Source: Histoplasma ohiense (lineage: Eukaryota; Ascomycota; Eurotiomycetes; Onygenales; Ajellomycetaceae). Taken from it: a stretch of DNA of 64,000 bases. The notes under the pieces are model-generated. The model did not search any database. It was not told where the DNA came from and saw only the letters and a program-made list of their open reading frames with translations. Location: assembly GCA_017607445.1 (NCBI GenBank), contig JAEVHH010000003.1, forward strand, positions 1,426,001 to 1,490,000, given 5' to 3'. The position numbers and the translations under genes were made by a program. Below, one piece after another: positions 23,301 through 36,813 of this stretch (position 1 is its first letter; each line of letters opens with the position of its first letter).

Positions 23301-26258
23301 GTCCAATGAATTTGATAGTAAAATCAGGAATGTAGAAGGTAAGCAAATACACGATTGCCAACCACCGTTTACGACTGCCGGAGACCACAACGTCATCAAC
23401 TTCTTCCATTTTCTTCTCATTACCTTTCTCGGCCATCTGCTCCCGGGTTTCCAAATTCTTGAACATGTCACCAGAATTAAAGGCTGATGCCCCCGCATCG
23501 GAACGGCCGTCAATGTCACGAACCCCATAGAATGGCTGCTTGGTTTCATCTCCGTATATGTAGGAGCCAGGTAATGGAGATACATCTGGCGAGTTAAGGA
23601 GACGAACTTTTGAGTCTCCATATGGGGTTTTTTGACCAACCCCGAGCATACCATCTTTGTCGTCATCTGTGCCATCTCCGCTGTAGCTGGGGAGAACCCG
23701 TTCACCAACCCTTGCAATGTCAGCCCAACATCTTTCGCTTAAGAATACCCCAGTGCTTCCAACTCGAGCTTCATTTCCTGGCCATCGTTTTTCGTCGACC
23801 ACCAATTGGCATTTTTCTTGCTCGCTGCCCACGATGATAGATTCTGCATCTGACAAACCAAGGAATTCACTGAATGGAAGAAACACGCTAAAATCTGCAT
23901 TTCGAAGCCGCTGACTGATCTCTGCAATCCCGAAGGTTTGAACCTGCGATCGCACGCATTTGCTATCGAATTGATTCGCGATTCGACGATCGTTGGGTTT
24001 CAGGCAGAAAACAAAGTAGGAATTGACATTGTCTGCAGCCAAAGACTTATTGATATTGTCCAATGATACAAGAAATTGAGCAGCAGCACTCTGACCAGGT
24101 CCATTTGTGGAATCTCCCTGCTTGCGCTTTTTGGAGCCTGGAACTGAGGTCAAACTGGCCCCAGTATCGTCTTCAATATCCTTATCCGCCTGAGTTGCGC
24201 GAGCAGTAAGTCGGGGAGGTCTATCCATTTTGCGTCTTGCCATACTTGGCATTCTAAGAGGTTTCGAACTGACTTGGGCTTGCATAATAGCCGACTTTTC
24301 TTTAGGGTGTCGGATAGTTTGGAGTGCTTCTTGACCGAAAAGATCGCGCACGAACGTGCTCCTGGAGGAAGTGATGAGGTTCATTAAATCGCCAGAAACC
24401 AAGTCGCTGTTTTCCTCAACTAATCCCTGGACAGGATAATCGACCTCCCCCGCAAAATGTCTAACTGTAAAAGTAGCAGCTTCATTTTTCGAAGCGAAGT
24501 TGCTGCCAGGAAGAGTAGCTGTAGAGCTCCCGACAGAAATGGCCGGATTTTTGTTTGCAAATCGCTTTCTCAAGCTCTCAAGTAATTGCATATCGGATCG
24601 TCCGCGCTTCGTCTGGTCATCCAGGATCGTCAGGATTCCGTTGCCCTGTTTCAGCAAGGCTTTGACAGCGTCAGAGTTATCAAAGTAGCTAGTCGGAGGG
24701 ACGCTAACTTCCTCCGCTTCGAGGATTTCCGCCTTGTGGTCGAAGAAGTTTCGCAAGCAGTAGTTATAAAGCGATTCAGTAGCGGCGTTATTCAAGAGCT
24801 GGTCCAATGTTGACCCCGTTGCGGACGTTTGAGAAAAACCGGGGAAGTCGATGATCGAAATGGTGTTGGCCACCGCATCCTCGGCAGCACATACGCGCTG
24901 GTTGATGTTTTCGATTACATAGGCAACCAGAAGAGCGTAAAGGGTCCGGGCGAGGTCATCAGCATTGCTCCGCGCTCCTTTAGGATCAAGCATAACAGTT
25001 ACACGTTCCCGATGAATGGTTTTCGTTTTATAGCCAAGGCTCGTCTCGAGATCATCCACGCTGAGTCCGAGGAACGCAGCGATAATTGCTAAAGCGTCCT
25101 TATTTTTGACAATAGTAACAGTTTCACCGCCTTCATGTGAGTATCCACCGCTCTCCTCTGGGCCCGTTGTCGTTGATTGGCCAGTAGTAAATTCCAGCTG
25201 TCCGATATGTAATATGCATGCAAGTATCTGACAGATCTCAGCTATTTCGCTCCTGGGAAACTCCAATTTGCGGAGCGCATTTTTGAATTGTTGGAAGCCC
25301 TCGGTGTCGTTAATGCCGACCTTCAGTTGCGTGGGATGGCCGAGGTACCGCCATCTCTTATGAGAAATTGTGCCAGATGAATGGTTGCCGGTGCTTCCAC
25401 CGGTGCGGATATCGACTGAACTGTCCAAACCCAGATGCGCCTTTTCAGCTGCACTGGTTCCTGCAAGGAGATAATATAGCACATGGAAGCTTCGTTCACC
25501 GGTAGGAACGGACGCGATACGGCTTCTTTCTAGCCGGTGATCCAAAAGCTTGCCACCAATTAAGGTCGGGTTGAGGGTTGACGAGGCATCATACTGAAGC
25601 TCGAAAAACAGACCCGCTTTGGACGCAGTCGGGGTAGTAACTGATTTTGTAGTTGTCAAAGTATCGAAAACGAAGGCAGCGAGCGAGAGCTTTGCTGAAA
25701 GGGGTGTGGATGATAATGACAAGAAGGAAGAAAGAAGATGGGAGCGAACGGTTGTCTTCCCGGAACCAGTTTCTCCGCTAGTGGTAGTAAAAAAAAAAAG
25801 AAAAAGAAAAAGAAAATCAGCATTCCCCATGCAAGTTCAAGAGGGGAATTCTTCTCTGGAATGCAAGACTTACAGGAAGATGACAGCTTGGTTTTCTCCT
25901 CTCCCGCCCAGGCGGGCCCAAGCACGCCTAGCCAGATCGTCTGCTTCCCCCATTGCGCTTCCTTCCCTTTGTCCATCCGGGCCGCGGGTTGAAGAAGTGT
26001 ACGTATTCAGGCATATCAATCCTTGAGACGATAGCCGTGCCGTCGGAAGGGATACATGGAATCTAAAGTCAGAAACCGAAACCAAGTTTGTTAGCGAAAA
26101 ATTTCATGAAGATATCTGACTTGGTGTAAAATTCTTTACCTGCTTGCCAGATGGGCCGTAAGGTGAGTGTCTGATTGAAGATGGGCGGGAAGTGAAGGCA
26201 AAGAGGATTGTGCATGGGCAGGAACAGATCCCGTCCCCGTCAATGAGTGGAGGGCCAT
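20393..26258 (-). CDS. Class V chitin synthase with myosin motor-like domain (CsmA/ChsV type)
   Basis: Four exons: 26258-26140, 26062-25874, 25777-20517 and 20424-20393, giving about 1866 residues, the usual class V size. The ATG at 26258 is the first after an in-frame TAA and gives MALHSLTG... leading to LQSDTHLTAHLASRFHVSLP, typical of the family. The N-terminal half is a myosin motor-like domain with an intact P-loop, GETGSGKTT, near residue 104. A cytochrome b5-like segment follows (AYIAIRGEVFDLGAF), then the membrane-bound GT2 catalytic domain with LPGCFTMYR, EDRYLT near 1535 and QRRRW at 1574-1578, then membrane helices, and a C-terminal DEK-like domain ending TEAVLSGQL. The enzyme makes chitin from UDP-GlcNAc at growing tips and septa. 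The last two exons are joined over an intron beginning with a T12 run. Transcribed away from the class VII gene 21 kb off. Confidence 0.96.
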
Positions 26259-28904
26259 GGCCAACGTCAACGATTAGGGAACGAAGCCCACCTGGGCTGA
26301 TAGAAAAGGGTTCAATCAAGCAATAACGACAGTCGACAACTCTGTACTGATTCGAAAGGTAGAATATTTTTGATTCACGATTGGCGTTCTAAGGCATTAG
26401 GAAGATTAACGAAAGGGACAAGAAGGATCGTCAAGAGGCAACGAAATATAGCGAAAAAGATAATCAGTAAATCAAGGGTGGTTTAAGCTATTCTATTCAG
26501 TCTCGTTACGAGTCAAATAGCAGAAGCAAAATCGACGATCAAGTAGAATGCTCCTACGCGGGCCACCAAAATAACGAAGGAAGAACGGTCCTCAAACGAG
26601 GAGAGAACCCAAGGAAAACGACACGAAAGGAAGAGGAAGCAAAAGAGCGAGTGGCATCGAAGGGAGTATCTCTGGGAAACACGAGGGCCAGAGGTGAGGT
26701 TGGTTTCAAGAGAAGTCCAGCGAGCGAGCGAGCGAGTGAAGGAGGAACGGGCAGTGTCGAGCCGCCCAGAAGGGAAGTATGTATACCATACGACGAAATA
26801 CAGGTAGGTATTTTTACATACGTATGTACGGTATATTACGTTTCAAAGATTACCAGGCTACTTACTCTGTAATGTTTTCCACATCCGTATTCTGGTTCGC
26901 TGTCCCGGTGCATCGAGTTGCGCTAACAAAAAATATTTTTTGCTTGCTGAGCCAACTGGCAGGTTGTAAGTTGCCCGCTTGCAGCTGGGATCCCCGCCCT
27001 TGCAAGATTTATCTCGAATGACAGGCCTGGAAGAGCAAGTTGCCGTGTTGCAGGGTGCAGGCCTCCCTCCAGGTCCAGGGCGACTAGTTTCGCGATCCAA
27101 AACAAGCGGCAGGCTCAAAATCTATTTTAGGCGAGTCTAGAGCATGAAAGAACAAACAACAATAAGCACGGAGAGAGGAAAAACATAGTTAAATATATTC
27201 TTGTCAACTGAGGTAATAAAATCAAGTAAAAATAAAAAGTGATATGGACGGAGAACGAATCGTCGATGGGATAAACTCCTCTAACGATGAGGAAGATTCC
27301 GAAAAAAAACTCAGCCAGCCTTCTAACAAGTCCTTGCTTCCCTAGCATGTGGAAGCCGAATCGAATGAAGGTGGTAAGACATCCACAGAGACCGTCAAAA
27401 GCGATGTTTCGATTGGTGTGGGTGATCACACAATCGATACATCCACCCAAGCAAGGCCTTTTTCTTGCCACCTCTAGCACAGACTTGGAACTGGAACCGC
27501 TTCAGCTGGACGGACCCCTCGACACATGGTTCGGCTATCACTCGTAGAAAATCTAAAGGAGTAGGTAGGCCCATGCTGAAAATCGTCCAACACCTAGTCG
27601 TCTCAGAGCGCGTGATGCGGCAAGGAAGCCGAAAAGGTTTTATAGCTGCTTGTGGACGCAGAAGAAATCAATGATGATCATCATGGCACCAGAAGTCGTA
27701 CTTCTCTACGAATATAAATATACGGGATGAAATCTGGAAGCCTCTTGGAAGGCTGAACAATAGAGTTGGCGGGTCTTGCTCTCATGCTTTCTTGTGTTTC
27801 AGGTTTCAGACACAATGTTCGTCAAAATCATTATCAAGATTACCTTTTTCATCGCAAACATCCTCAATCGTATCAGTTTGTGCAATGATGAGGAAAAAAC
27901 AACAACCAACAGACCAGAAAGCAATCGTATTTCAGCCCCATACCATTCAAGTGTTCCATTTTTAGGACGGATGTTCTGCACACTGACTGCGCAAAACCTT
28001 TGTATTTTATCTTTGGATCCATGGTTCAAGGCTTCGAAAACGTTCCCAAGCACACTTTGTAATCTGCATGGTCGAACGTGAACCTGGTTCCGATCTTCGG
28101 CAGGACCAATGGCGGGCGGGGATTTTTTCTTCAAACTCCTCCAGGACTTACCCCTTAACCTAATCCGCCCACAGCCAGTTTGCAGCATTTGTGTCGAGTG
28201 TATTTTAGACGGGGTATAGACATCGTTCTTGAAAAAGAAAGAAAGAAAGAAAGAAAATGGCCCAAATTTAAGATGTTCTCGTACCTGGATTTTGATTACA
28301 TCCTTTCTTCAACAGAACAACTCACATGAAGCTTTTTAAACCTTACCACGGCTCTGTCAGGCGGCCCAGGGCCCTGGATGAGAGTATTTTTATGACAAAG
28401 GTGTGGAATAATGCCTTTGGATAGGCATGTAAACTATATACTTACAATGGGTGACCCTATCTTAAGGATCGATCCTTGTGATGCAGTGGAAAGTTCTCTC
28501 TTATCTGTTAACTTAAAAGATTCAGAATTGGGTGTCAAAGTAGGTGTCGAGCTCTCATAACGTCAACTCATGAGGGTCAAAGTTCGTTGACTGTTGATAC
28601 TAAGGATTTCCATTTCCATTTCTAATATTCCAGCTTCAAGCTTGGGGTGGTGAGAAATTTGAACAGTTTCTACCAGGTAGAGACTCGTGGAAGACAAAAA
28701 GTACACAATGATTGTGTCTATAGTTTCTGCGTATGTTTCTCATTGTCCGGTAGTGCAATTATGTATAGAGCTGTGCCAGCAAGTCCATCGGAGGCGGATC
28801 ATGTTTATTGTTGAAAAGGAATAACTATATGATATACTTAAGAGTCTACATCTGTACTCTGTACTCCGTACAGATGTAAATCTACCATCAGACAAATTTT
28901 ATTA
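26259..28904. other. Class V chitin synthase promoter side, non-transposon
   Basis: About 2.6 kb upstream of the class V gene before the transposon block. It holds a GAGC microsatellite (about 26,726-26,744), a GAAA microsatellite (about 28,230-28,257) and a TACTCCGTA palindrome cluster (about 28,855-28,873). Open frames at 27,127-28,188 on both strands have no recognisable domain. Probably promoter and leader DNA of the divergent chitin synthase pair. Confidence 0.5.
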
Positions 28905-29449
28905 GGGCTAATGGCCTGTTCGGTGTGGCCGTGTGTACTCGTTCTTTTTGTACGGATCTCCACTTTTTTAAAAAGTACAGCTCAATATGACAACTGTTTG
29001 GTGGGCAGAGCAGCTGTACTAATATTACAGCTTCTTTTTGCAAAGTATGGATGAAAAAGATCAGATGTTCGGTGAATTGAGTGGCTGTACTCACATGTTT
29101 CACCAAGATCATATGAATAAGCAGTATTTAACTTCAACAGTGTGTGACAATGTAGAATAGTGTAAAATAGCATTCATAGTGAAGATAGTTAACTAATATT
29201 GATTAGAAAGAAGATTGTCAGTGAAGATTAGCTTGGAAAATAATCAGCAACAGAATGATGAGATGAATAAGCAGATTCTATAAACTGCAATTCAACAGTA
29301 TATCAATTCTCATCAACAATTGCTTATCAAAATAGCCATGAATCTGATGATGAGAATCTTTTTGATGTTATAGAAAAAAGTATTATATGAAAGATCTCTC
29401 ATCAGTGCTCTATATACTGCTCAGCTGCTGAATTCAAATACTCACTCTA

Positions 29450-29983
29450 TGTGACGGGTTAGCACCCGTTAGTAATTAACTTACGCAACCAACTCCCCTC
29501 CTGCACCCGCTCGTTCCTGGCTGTTGTGACCTTGTGTAACCCTCGATGTTCTTCCACTCCATGCTCCGCGCTCACATAGTTTCTAACAATTCTTCCGTGT
29601 AGCTCTTAATGTTCTTTCACTCCATGCTCCACACTCACATAGTCTCTAATGATTCTTCTGTGTAGCTCCTTACATTCCCCCGCTCTGTGTTCCGCACTCA
29701 CATAGTCTCTAACAATTCTTCCATGTAGCTCTCAATGATTCCCCCACTCCATGTTCTGCACTCACATAACTTCTAACAATTCTTATGCATACTCCTTAAT
29801 ATTCTTCTGCTTCACACTCCACTGTGGAGCAGCTTCTGATATTCTTCCACCCTGAACTTTCCCCTATAAGAACCCCCTTCATACAACCTTTTCTTCTGAT
29901 TTTCTTTCTCTTTCTTTCCTTAATCAATTTGTAATCTGTAATTAGAATAGTATCAAATCATTAATCAAAGTACACCTGTTACA
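29450..29983 (+). repeat. 5' LTR of the outer chromovirus
   Basis: Begins TGTGACGGGTTAGCACCCG and ends GTACACCTGTTACA. Same length (534 bp) as the 3' LTR, from which it differs mostly by transitions. Preceded by CTCTA. Confidence 0.9.
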
Positions 29984-32900
29984 TTACAAATTGATTCTTC
30001 TGTGTTTAAGATTCAAGTGCCTTGTTATTAGTTCTTACACCTGAGTGTGTCATTACCAGTTCTTACACCTGAGTGTGTCATTACCAGTTCTTACACCCAA
30101 GTGCATTGTTTACAGACCTGAGTGTCTAGTTGTTACAAGAGATCCCTTGTGGGTCTGAGTGCCTCTATCATTAGTTATATAGACTGTTGTGCCTAAGTGT
30201 CTGAAACATAATCAACCATGTTCTACAAGGCCTGAGTGCCTATGAACTGTAACACTGTGAATAGTGTTCACAAAGAAGCTTGACCAAGCTTAGCACTGCA
30301 ACACTGCAAATAGTGTCTGTGAGAGAATCAAATGCCTACAAGTATTCCTTTTCTTCTTTTTTTTTATTATTATATGTTCTTAGATATTGAAATGAACTAC
30401 AAGCAATTCTACAAACATCCACTGCATTCAAACACAGTGGACAATAACTTAGATCTATGAAGCATTCTTCAGCAGCAGATGCTACAGATGACCAAATTGC
30501 AACAACAACTTGTTGAGATGAGCACTTTCACATTCACCATTCCTTCTACACCCACACCTCACAAAAAGCTCTCAAGAGAGAAGCTCTCAATTCTCAACAA
30601 ATATAAGAAAGATCTAGTGCTCTATCTCACATGGAAGTCAAAAGCAAACACCAAATTGAACATTGATGAATGAGCAATAGACTCACTATTCAATCAGATG
30701 TGGTATATTCATAGCAGATTGAATAATAACACATTAGCAAAATTTCAACTCTGAATAAGTCATTGTCAGAATCATCAGTGTACATCAGAGCTAGTCTTTC
30801 AACAACTTGACTCTCTCTTCCTCAATTCTACACTTCAAGCCAAGATGTTGAACTGGCTAAATCAAATTTGTCAGATGAATGTTGTGTTGACAACTTATTT
30901 TTCTGAATTCAATTGCAAGCTTCTAGAAGCAGATGAGCAAGACTGAAATGATATCATCAAAATCAATATATTGTTCAAGAACTTGAACTTTCAGTTGCAT
31001 AACTGAAGTATAGAGTGTCTGAAGCTCTCAACATACAGTGAATTCTGCACTGATCTTTGTCTGTTGAACAACAATCTGTCTCAGTTCTGTGTGCTTCAAA
31101 ATCACAGAGAATTTCACTGAATAAATGTGTACACTTTGAACCACTCTGCAGCACCCCTCATCTCTGAATCAGAATCAATGAACTGAGTTCTACATATGAA
31201 CACAAGGATCTCTAACATCTCAGAGAAGAACACTGCTGATCAAATCATCAGAGAAGTCTGCATACACTGCAATAAGTCAGAGCACTTCACAAATCAATGT
31301 TCAAATGCAATCACTTCAAGTAAACCCCCCATACATGTGAACACTGCATTGCCTGTGGATAGACAAGAACAGGGAAAAGACAAGCTCTCACTCTAAAACA
31401 CAGATGAGAGCTCAAGAAGCAGAAAGCTAGCTGAAGATTTGAGTAGAAAATACAAGCAGACACAATCATAATCTCTGTCATTATAAATAGTCTAATCAAT
31501 GTACAAACAATGATAGACAGTGGTTTTCTTCATTACACTTTTATAGACACTCAGCTGGTTGAGAAGCATAAGCTTCAGCATATTCTCTTTCTCAAGCTGT
31601 ATAAGTTTAGTGGATTTGATGGCCTCAGAGGATCAGCCTTCTACAACATGATAAGATTTAACATCAATGTAGAAGAACATGAGAAAAAGAATGTATACAC
31701 ATACAAAATACAAAGTCTTGAGTACAATCTAATACTCAGTCTATCATGACTCACAGAATTTGAAACCTTGTTGAATGCATGCAACTGCTGTCTTATTTTC
31801 TCAGAAGACAACTGTGTTTACAAGAAGAATGTCAATAGAATCACTGATCTCACTCAGATATCAGCAGAAGTGTACAAACTACTAATCTGTCAAGTGCATG
31901 AGAAGAAGAATGTTCAAGTGTTCACTGCTAGCATGACAGATATCAAAAAAGTGTTAGAAAAGTTAGAACTCAAAGACTTCAAAAAACTGTGCAAGAAACT
32001 ATCTGAATCATATGAAGACTTCACAGACATATTCAATGAGAAAGAAGCTGAAAAGCTTCCCTCTCATCAAGAACCCAGTATAGATCATACAATCAAACTC
32101 ATCAAAAAAGATAATAAGAATCTGCAATCACTCTGAGATTCTCTCTACAGTATATCACACAACAAGCTTCTCATTCTATGAAAAACACTCAATGAATTAT
32201 TGAACAAAGACTTCATTTGTGTTAGCAACTCACTCACCACAGCATCTGTACTGTTTGCAAAGAAATCAGAAGAAGGCTTACAATTCTGCATTGACTACTG
32301 AGAACTCAACAAGATTACATGAAAGGACTGATACCCTCTTTCATTCATCAATGAAACACTCAAATGAATAGAAAAAGCAAAATGATTTACAAAGCTTGAC
32401 ATCTCTGCAGTCTTCTATAAGATAAGGATTAATGAAGGTGATGAATGACTAACTGCTTTTCATATATGTTATAAATTATATGAATGAACAGTGACCCTCT
32501 TTGGATTAGTGAATGCTCCAAGCATGTTCCAGAAATACATTAACTGAGCTCTACAAGATCTGCTTGACAAGATCACCTCAGCATACATGAACAATATTCT
32601 GATCTTCACTGATGAACCACTCACTGAGCACTGCAAGCATGTATGACAAGTGCTTGACCATCTATGTAAAGTCAAACTGCAAGTGGACATTGACAAATGC
32701 AACTTTGAGACCAAGTCTACAATCTATCTAGAATTCATCATCAAAGCTGAAAAAGGTGTATGCATGGATTCTAAGAAGATGAAAGCAATTCTCAACTGAG
32801 AGATATCAATCTCAGTAAAAGAGACTAGAAGCTTTCTAGAATTCATCAACTTCTACTGAAGATTCATCAAAGACTTCTTCAATATTGTACAATCACTGAT

Positions 32901-34489
32901 GAATCTGACTCAGAAAGATGCTGTATTTCAATGAACTGATGAAGCAGACACAGCATTCAAGAAGCTGAAGTGTATGTTTACAAGCACTTCAATGCTGCAA
33001 TCATTCAATTCAGATAAGCATACAATTCTCAAAACAGATGTCTCAGATTATGTAGTAGATGAGGCACTAATACAATATGATAATGAAAGTATTCTACAAC
33101 TCTATGTCTTCATCTTGAAAAAGATGTCATCTACTGAATGCAACTATGAGATCTATGACAAGAAGCTTCTAGCAATCATACAATGCCTCAAAGAATAAAA
33201 GTCTGAACTTATGAATGTCAAGAAGTTTGAGATTGTTATCAATTATAAGAACTTAGAATACTTCACAATCATTTGTAAGCTTACTGAGAGGTATATGCAT
33301 TGATCATTGTTTCTTAGCTGTTTTTCATTCACAATTTGTTATCAATCTGAAGTAGAGAACACTCTTGTGGATGCTCTGTCTCACTGAGAATAAGATATAC
33401 CATCTGATGATCTAGATAACAGATGAAAACACTGAGAGCATCAGTTAATCAACTCTGTGATTATAGAAAGTTCTACACAATCAGATGAACTCTGCATACA
33501 TATCAATCAGTTCTGAGCTCAAGAACCCTCACTCAAAGAACAATGGAGACTAGCAGTAGAAGCAGATGAATTCTGATAGTAAGTCACTGAAGTTGTATGA
33601 AGTAAAGCATCTCAATTCCCTGCAGATGTATATTCAAAAACAGATATCTCAGTATATTCAATCAATGATGACAACTGCTTATACTTTTGAAATAGACAAT
33701 GAGTTCTTGATTCAGAATCTCTATGAACATGGATCATGCAAGAAATTCATGACTCATCAATGACTGAGCACTCAGAATATGAAATCATGTACAACATTGT
33801 TGTCTGAGAATTCTACTGATCAGATATGTTGAAAGATATACATCAGTTTGTACACAACTGTGATTGCTGTGGCTCAGTGATGATATGATGTGAATGCTGA
33901 AAAGAGATGTTAAAGTCTCTATCTGTCTCTGACTGAACTTGATGTGATATAGCTATTGATTTTGCAGTTTTCTTACTCAAAAACAGAGGTTCTATAAACA
34001 TTCTAGTCATTGTTGACTGACTCAGCAAGGATGTAATACTACAGCTCTGTGACAAGATGGACACTGAAGTAGTTGCAGATGTTTTTGTCAGAAGCCTGTT
34101 CTATTGTATATACAGTCTGCCTTCATTCATTGTGTCAGATAGAGACAGTCAATTCATCAGTGCACTCTGAGCCCATATATGTCAATTATTAAGAATTGAA
34201 TGAAAGTTATCAACAGCATATCATTCAGAGACTGATGAAGCTACTGAGAGAATGATATAAATGATAAAGAATATTCTCTGTAAGTTCTGCAATTACACAC
34301 AAGACAACTGAAGCAATCTGCTGTCACACACTAAGATTGTGATTAACAGTTGAGATTCTGCTACAACAGATGTAAGCTCATTCTTTCTTCTACACAGATA
34401 CAACTTAGAGATTCTGAACTTCTTCAAGACTCTTCAAGAAACCACACACATCTGCAGCTTCATACAGACAGCAGAGAATATCATGAGCA

Positions 34490-34635
34490 TGTAGTTCAAA
34501 GGTTGCTTAAGCTGTTCAAAGCTTCTAAGCTTTGCAGCTCTTCTTATACGAAATAACTAGTGCAGTAGCGTACGCCATCCTTAATAATAGGGGGTGGCGT
34601 ACGCCACGGAAGAATAATAAGCCGAAATTACCACA
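34490..34635 (-). repeat. 3' LTR of the inner Gypsy element
   Basis: 146 bp, same as 42,347-42,492. It contains two GGCGTACGCC-type palindromes in inverted arrangement (around 34,568 and 34,597). Preceded on the plus strand by AGCA. Confidence 0.93.
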
Positions 34636-34644
34636 TCCTCCCCT
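34636..34644 (-). other. Polypurine tract of the inner element
   Basis: On the minus strand AGGGGAGGA lies immediately before the 3' LTR start TGTGG. This is where plus-strand DNA priming is expected. It shows that the antisense gene lies inside the element, upstream of its 3' LTR. Confidence 0.75.
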
Positions 34645-34913
34645 ACCAAATCCGTCTACGCCCTCGTGACGGAAATAGTGTTATGCCGTGCGCGCCCGCT
34701 TTTGCGATGCGCTATTCCGCAATAGGTAAGGTGCTCGCTTCGCGCGCACAAGAGTCCCTATCACAACAACGCCGGCCCATCACTAACCAACGCCACGTTC
34801 ACAACTATCCCCTCCCATTCGCTCTCTCGTACACTCGACCTCCCTTGCCCTGCTCCAATCGTCCTACGCACCTATCCCCTCCTATCGAACGTCTAGCCCC
34901 CCTATCCTGCGAT

Positions 34914-36505
34914 ATGGCCCCTGGTCGCCGCGTCTCCCACCGTTCTGGTCGCGTCGTGCGATCTATTGGTAAGTTCTTGTCGACCAAACCTTGTCGAAAG
35001 CTAATCTGGCGGTTTTCGCGGTTGCTAATTGTCGTTAGTTTCTACTCCTCGTCGCCAGAGCGCCCGTCTTGCTCGTGATCGTCCCCTCTCCCCTCCTGAT
35101 GTCCCTCCCGCGCGCGATCTCGCTCCTATTGAGGAGATCGCTTACGACGATGTTGCGGGGGTAGACGATGACAACGTGGCTACCCCTGTCGACGATCAGG
35201 ACGTAAGCGAAGCGGTCGGCGAGGACGTGGGCAGTGATGGCAGCGTTCGTGGTGATGATGAGATGGCGGATGCCCCTGTGTTGTCCCCTGCCGCTGCCTC
35301 CCCTGCTCTCGTCCGTGCCTCCGCCTCCCCTGCCCCCGGTTCCACCTCTCTCGCCCCCGCCAATCCCCCCCCCTCTTCCTACGCTGGTTCCTCCCTTTCG
35401 CCCGCTCTTCGAGAAGCCCTACGCATCTTCCGCGGCCCCCCTCTATCCTCCACGCCCCCCCTCCTGCTCCCACTGCCTCCTCCAAAACGCGATTTCATAC
35501 GCAAGTGCTGTACGACACAACCCGCTTCGCCAGTTATTCGTCTGTCGCGCCCCTTGCTCGGAGCAAGTACGAAACCTTCAGCAATCTTACGCATCCCTTG
35601 GATTCTGCCGTTGTTCGTACCGATTGTGCCGAGCGTATGTTATACCCCTCTTTGTCTCTTTTCTACGATTTTCTTTCTAACTTTTCGTAGGTGAAATTGT
35701 ACAGGGCCTCCGCGTCGTTGAGGTTATGGCAGACGAGGACCCCCGCGCTATGTTCGCTTACGCCAATTTTTGCATTGCCCCCTGTCTTCGCGCGCTTCCA
35801 GCTTATCGGATGAGTGCCTTCGTCCCCTTTGCTGGCGAATGACTTCCGAATTGGTTATTCGTAGGAAAGAAATACGTGTGCAGGGTAGTCCGAACGGCGA
35901 CGTGGCGCTTTTTTATACTCGGGGTGAGTATACGCCTGTTCCTTGTGCGGGTTGTGCGAGGGGCAAAGGGCCATTCAATTTTGCGTTCTGCCTCCTGCGC
36001 GTGACCGTCCTGCCGGCCGTCCCCGCCCCTGTTGCAACTGCCTTTGGAGCTCCAAGGGGAGTTCCTGTTCCTTCGGTAAGCGTACGCTTCTTTCTTTTCA
36101 TTGTGGTGGGTGGCTGTTAATGCTTCTACAGTTACTTCTGACGCCACCCCGCGTACGCCTATCCCTGCTCCCCCCTCGGGTCCTTTCGCCACTCGTCCAC
36201 CCTCCTCCGCTCCCAATTCCGCTCCTCCCCTTCCTTCGACTCCCGTTGGGCGAGCGTCCGCCACCCGTCCCCGTAGAAATTCGGGCGCCCGCTCAACTGC
36301 TTTGCCCGCTCCCTCCTCGCCCTCCCCCCTTCTGGCCGGTTTTTCTCCGCGTACGCGTGCCCATCGTTTTGTTGGCCTCCCTGCGAATCTCCCCATTGGA
36401 GATATCGAATCGGTGCGCCAGGCCCTGCGCGAGGCGGAGGCGTGCACTGCACTCCTACGCGCGCGCCTTGAGATCCTGGAGTCCTTGGCGCAGGCCGAGT
36501 TTTAG
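34914..36505 (+). CDS. Antisense accessory gene with Cys-rich DUF3716-like motif, carried by the inner retrotransposon
   Basis: It is transcribed toward pol, between pol and the 3' LTR. Exon 1, 34914-34968, gives MAPGRRVSHRSGRVVRSI; the intron (GTAAGT...GTTAG) ends at 35,038; exon 2 continues VSTPRRQSARLARDR into an acidic, then Pro/Ser-rich region. Further blocks are a segment reading YDTTRFASYSSVAPLARSK (about 35,508) and, after an intron at about 35,637-35,690, EIVQGLRVVEVMADEDPRAM. The Cys motif is PCAGCARGKGPF followed by FCVLPPARDR and RPCCNCLWSSKGSSCSF, that is CxxC...C...CCxxC...C. It resembles DUF3716, of unknown function. A last intron ends near 36,131, then a Pro-rich tail and a coiled coil (DIESVRQALREAEACTALL) to the TAG at 36,505. 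One phase jump inside the Cys motif, near 35,975-35,990, means a frameshift or an unseen splice, so the full exon set is not certain. Confidence 0.6.
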
Positions 36506-36813
36506 TTTCCTTTTTGTTGCGTACGGACGTTTCTGGGGGTTGTTGGTTTGGGCGTTTTCGTTGGCGTACGCCTTTTCTTTTGTTTTTGCGACGTCCATGT
36601 ATTTTTAGGAGTCGGGCGAAGCCCTTGCGGCGGCCATTAGGGCTGCGCGCGAATAGATCTTTTTCCTGGTTTTCTCTTTTTCCTTCCTTTCCTAGTCGTT
36701 AATCTTACGCGACCTTTTACCGGTTCTACGCTTGACGACTAGGTGCGGCAGATCCCATGTTTTCCAATGAGAGCCTTCTGCCTCCGCGTATTATACTGTC
36801 CCCCTTCGCAAGC

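Noticed and set aside
27127..28188. Small genes between the chitin synthase and the transposon block
   Set aside because: Frames on both strands overlap, none has a domain or good splice sites. Promoter DNA is more likely.
30420..34480. TGA read as tryptophan (genetic code change) in the outer element
   Set aside because: Host genes in the window use TGA as a stop (for example the deaminase and KH genes) and many of the TGA codons replace Arg rather than Trp. Mutation of C explains both.
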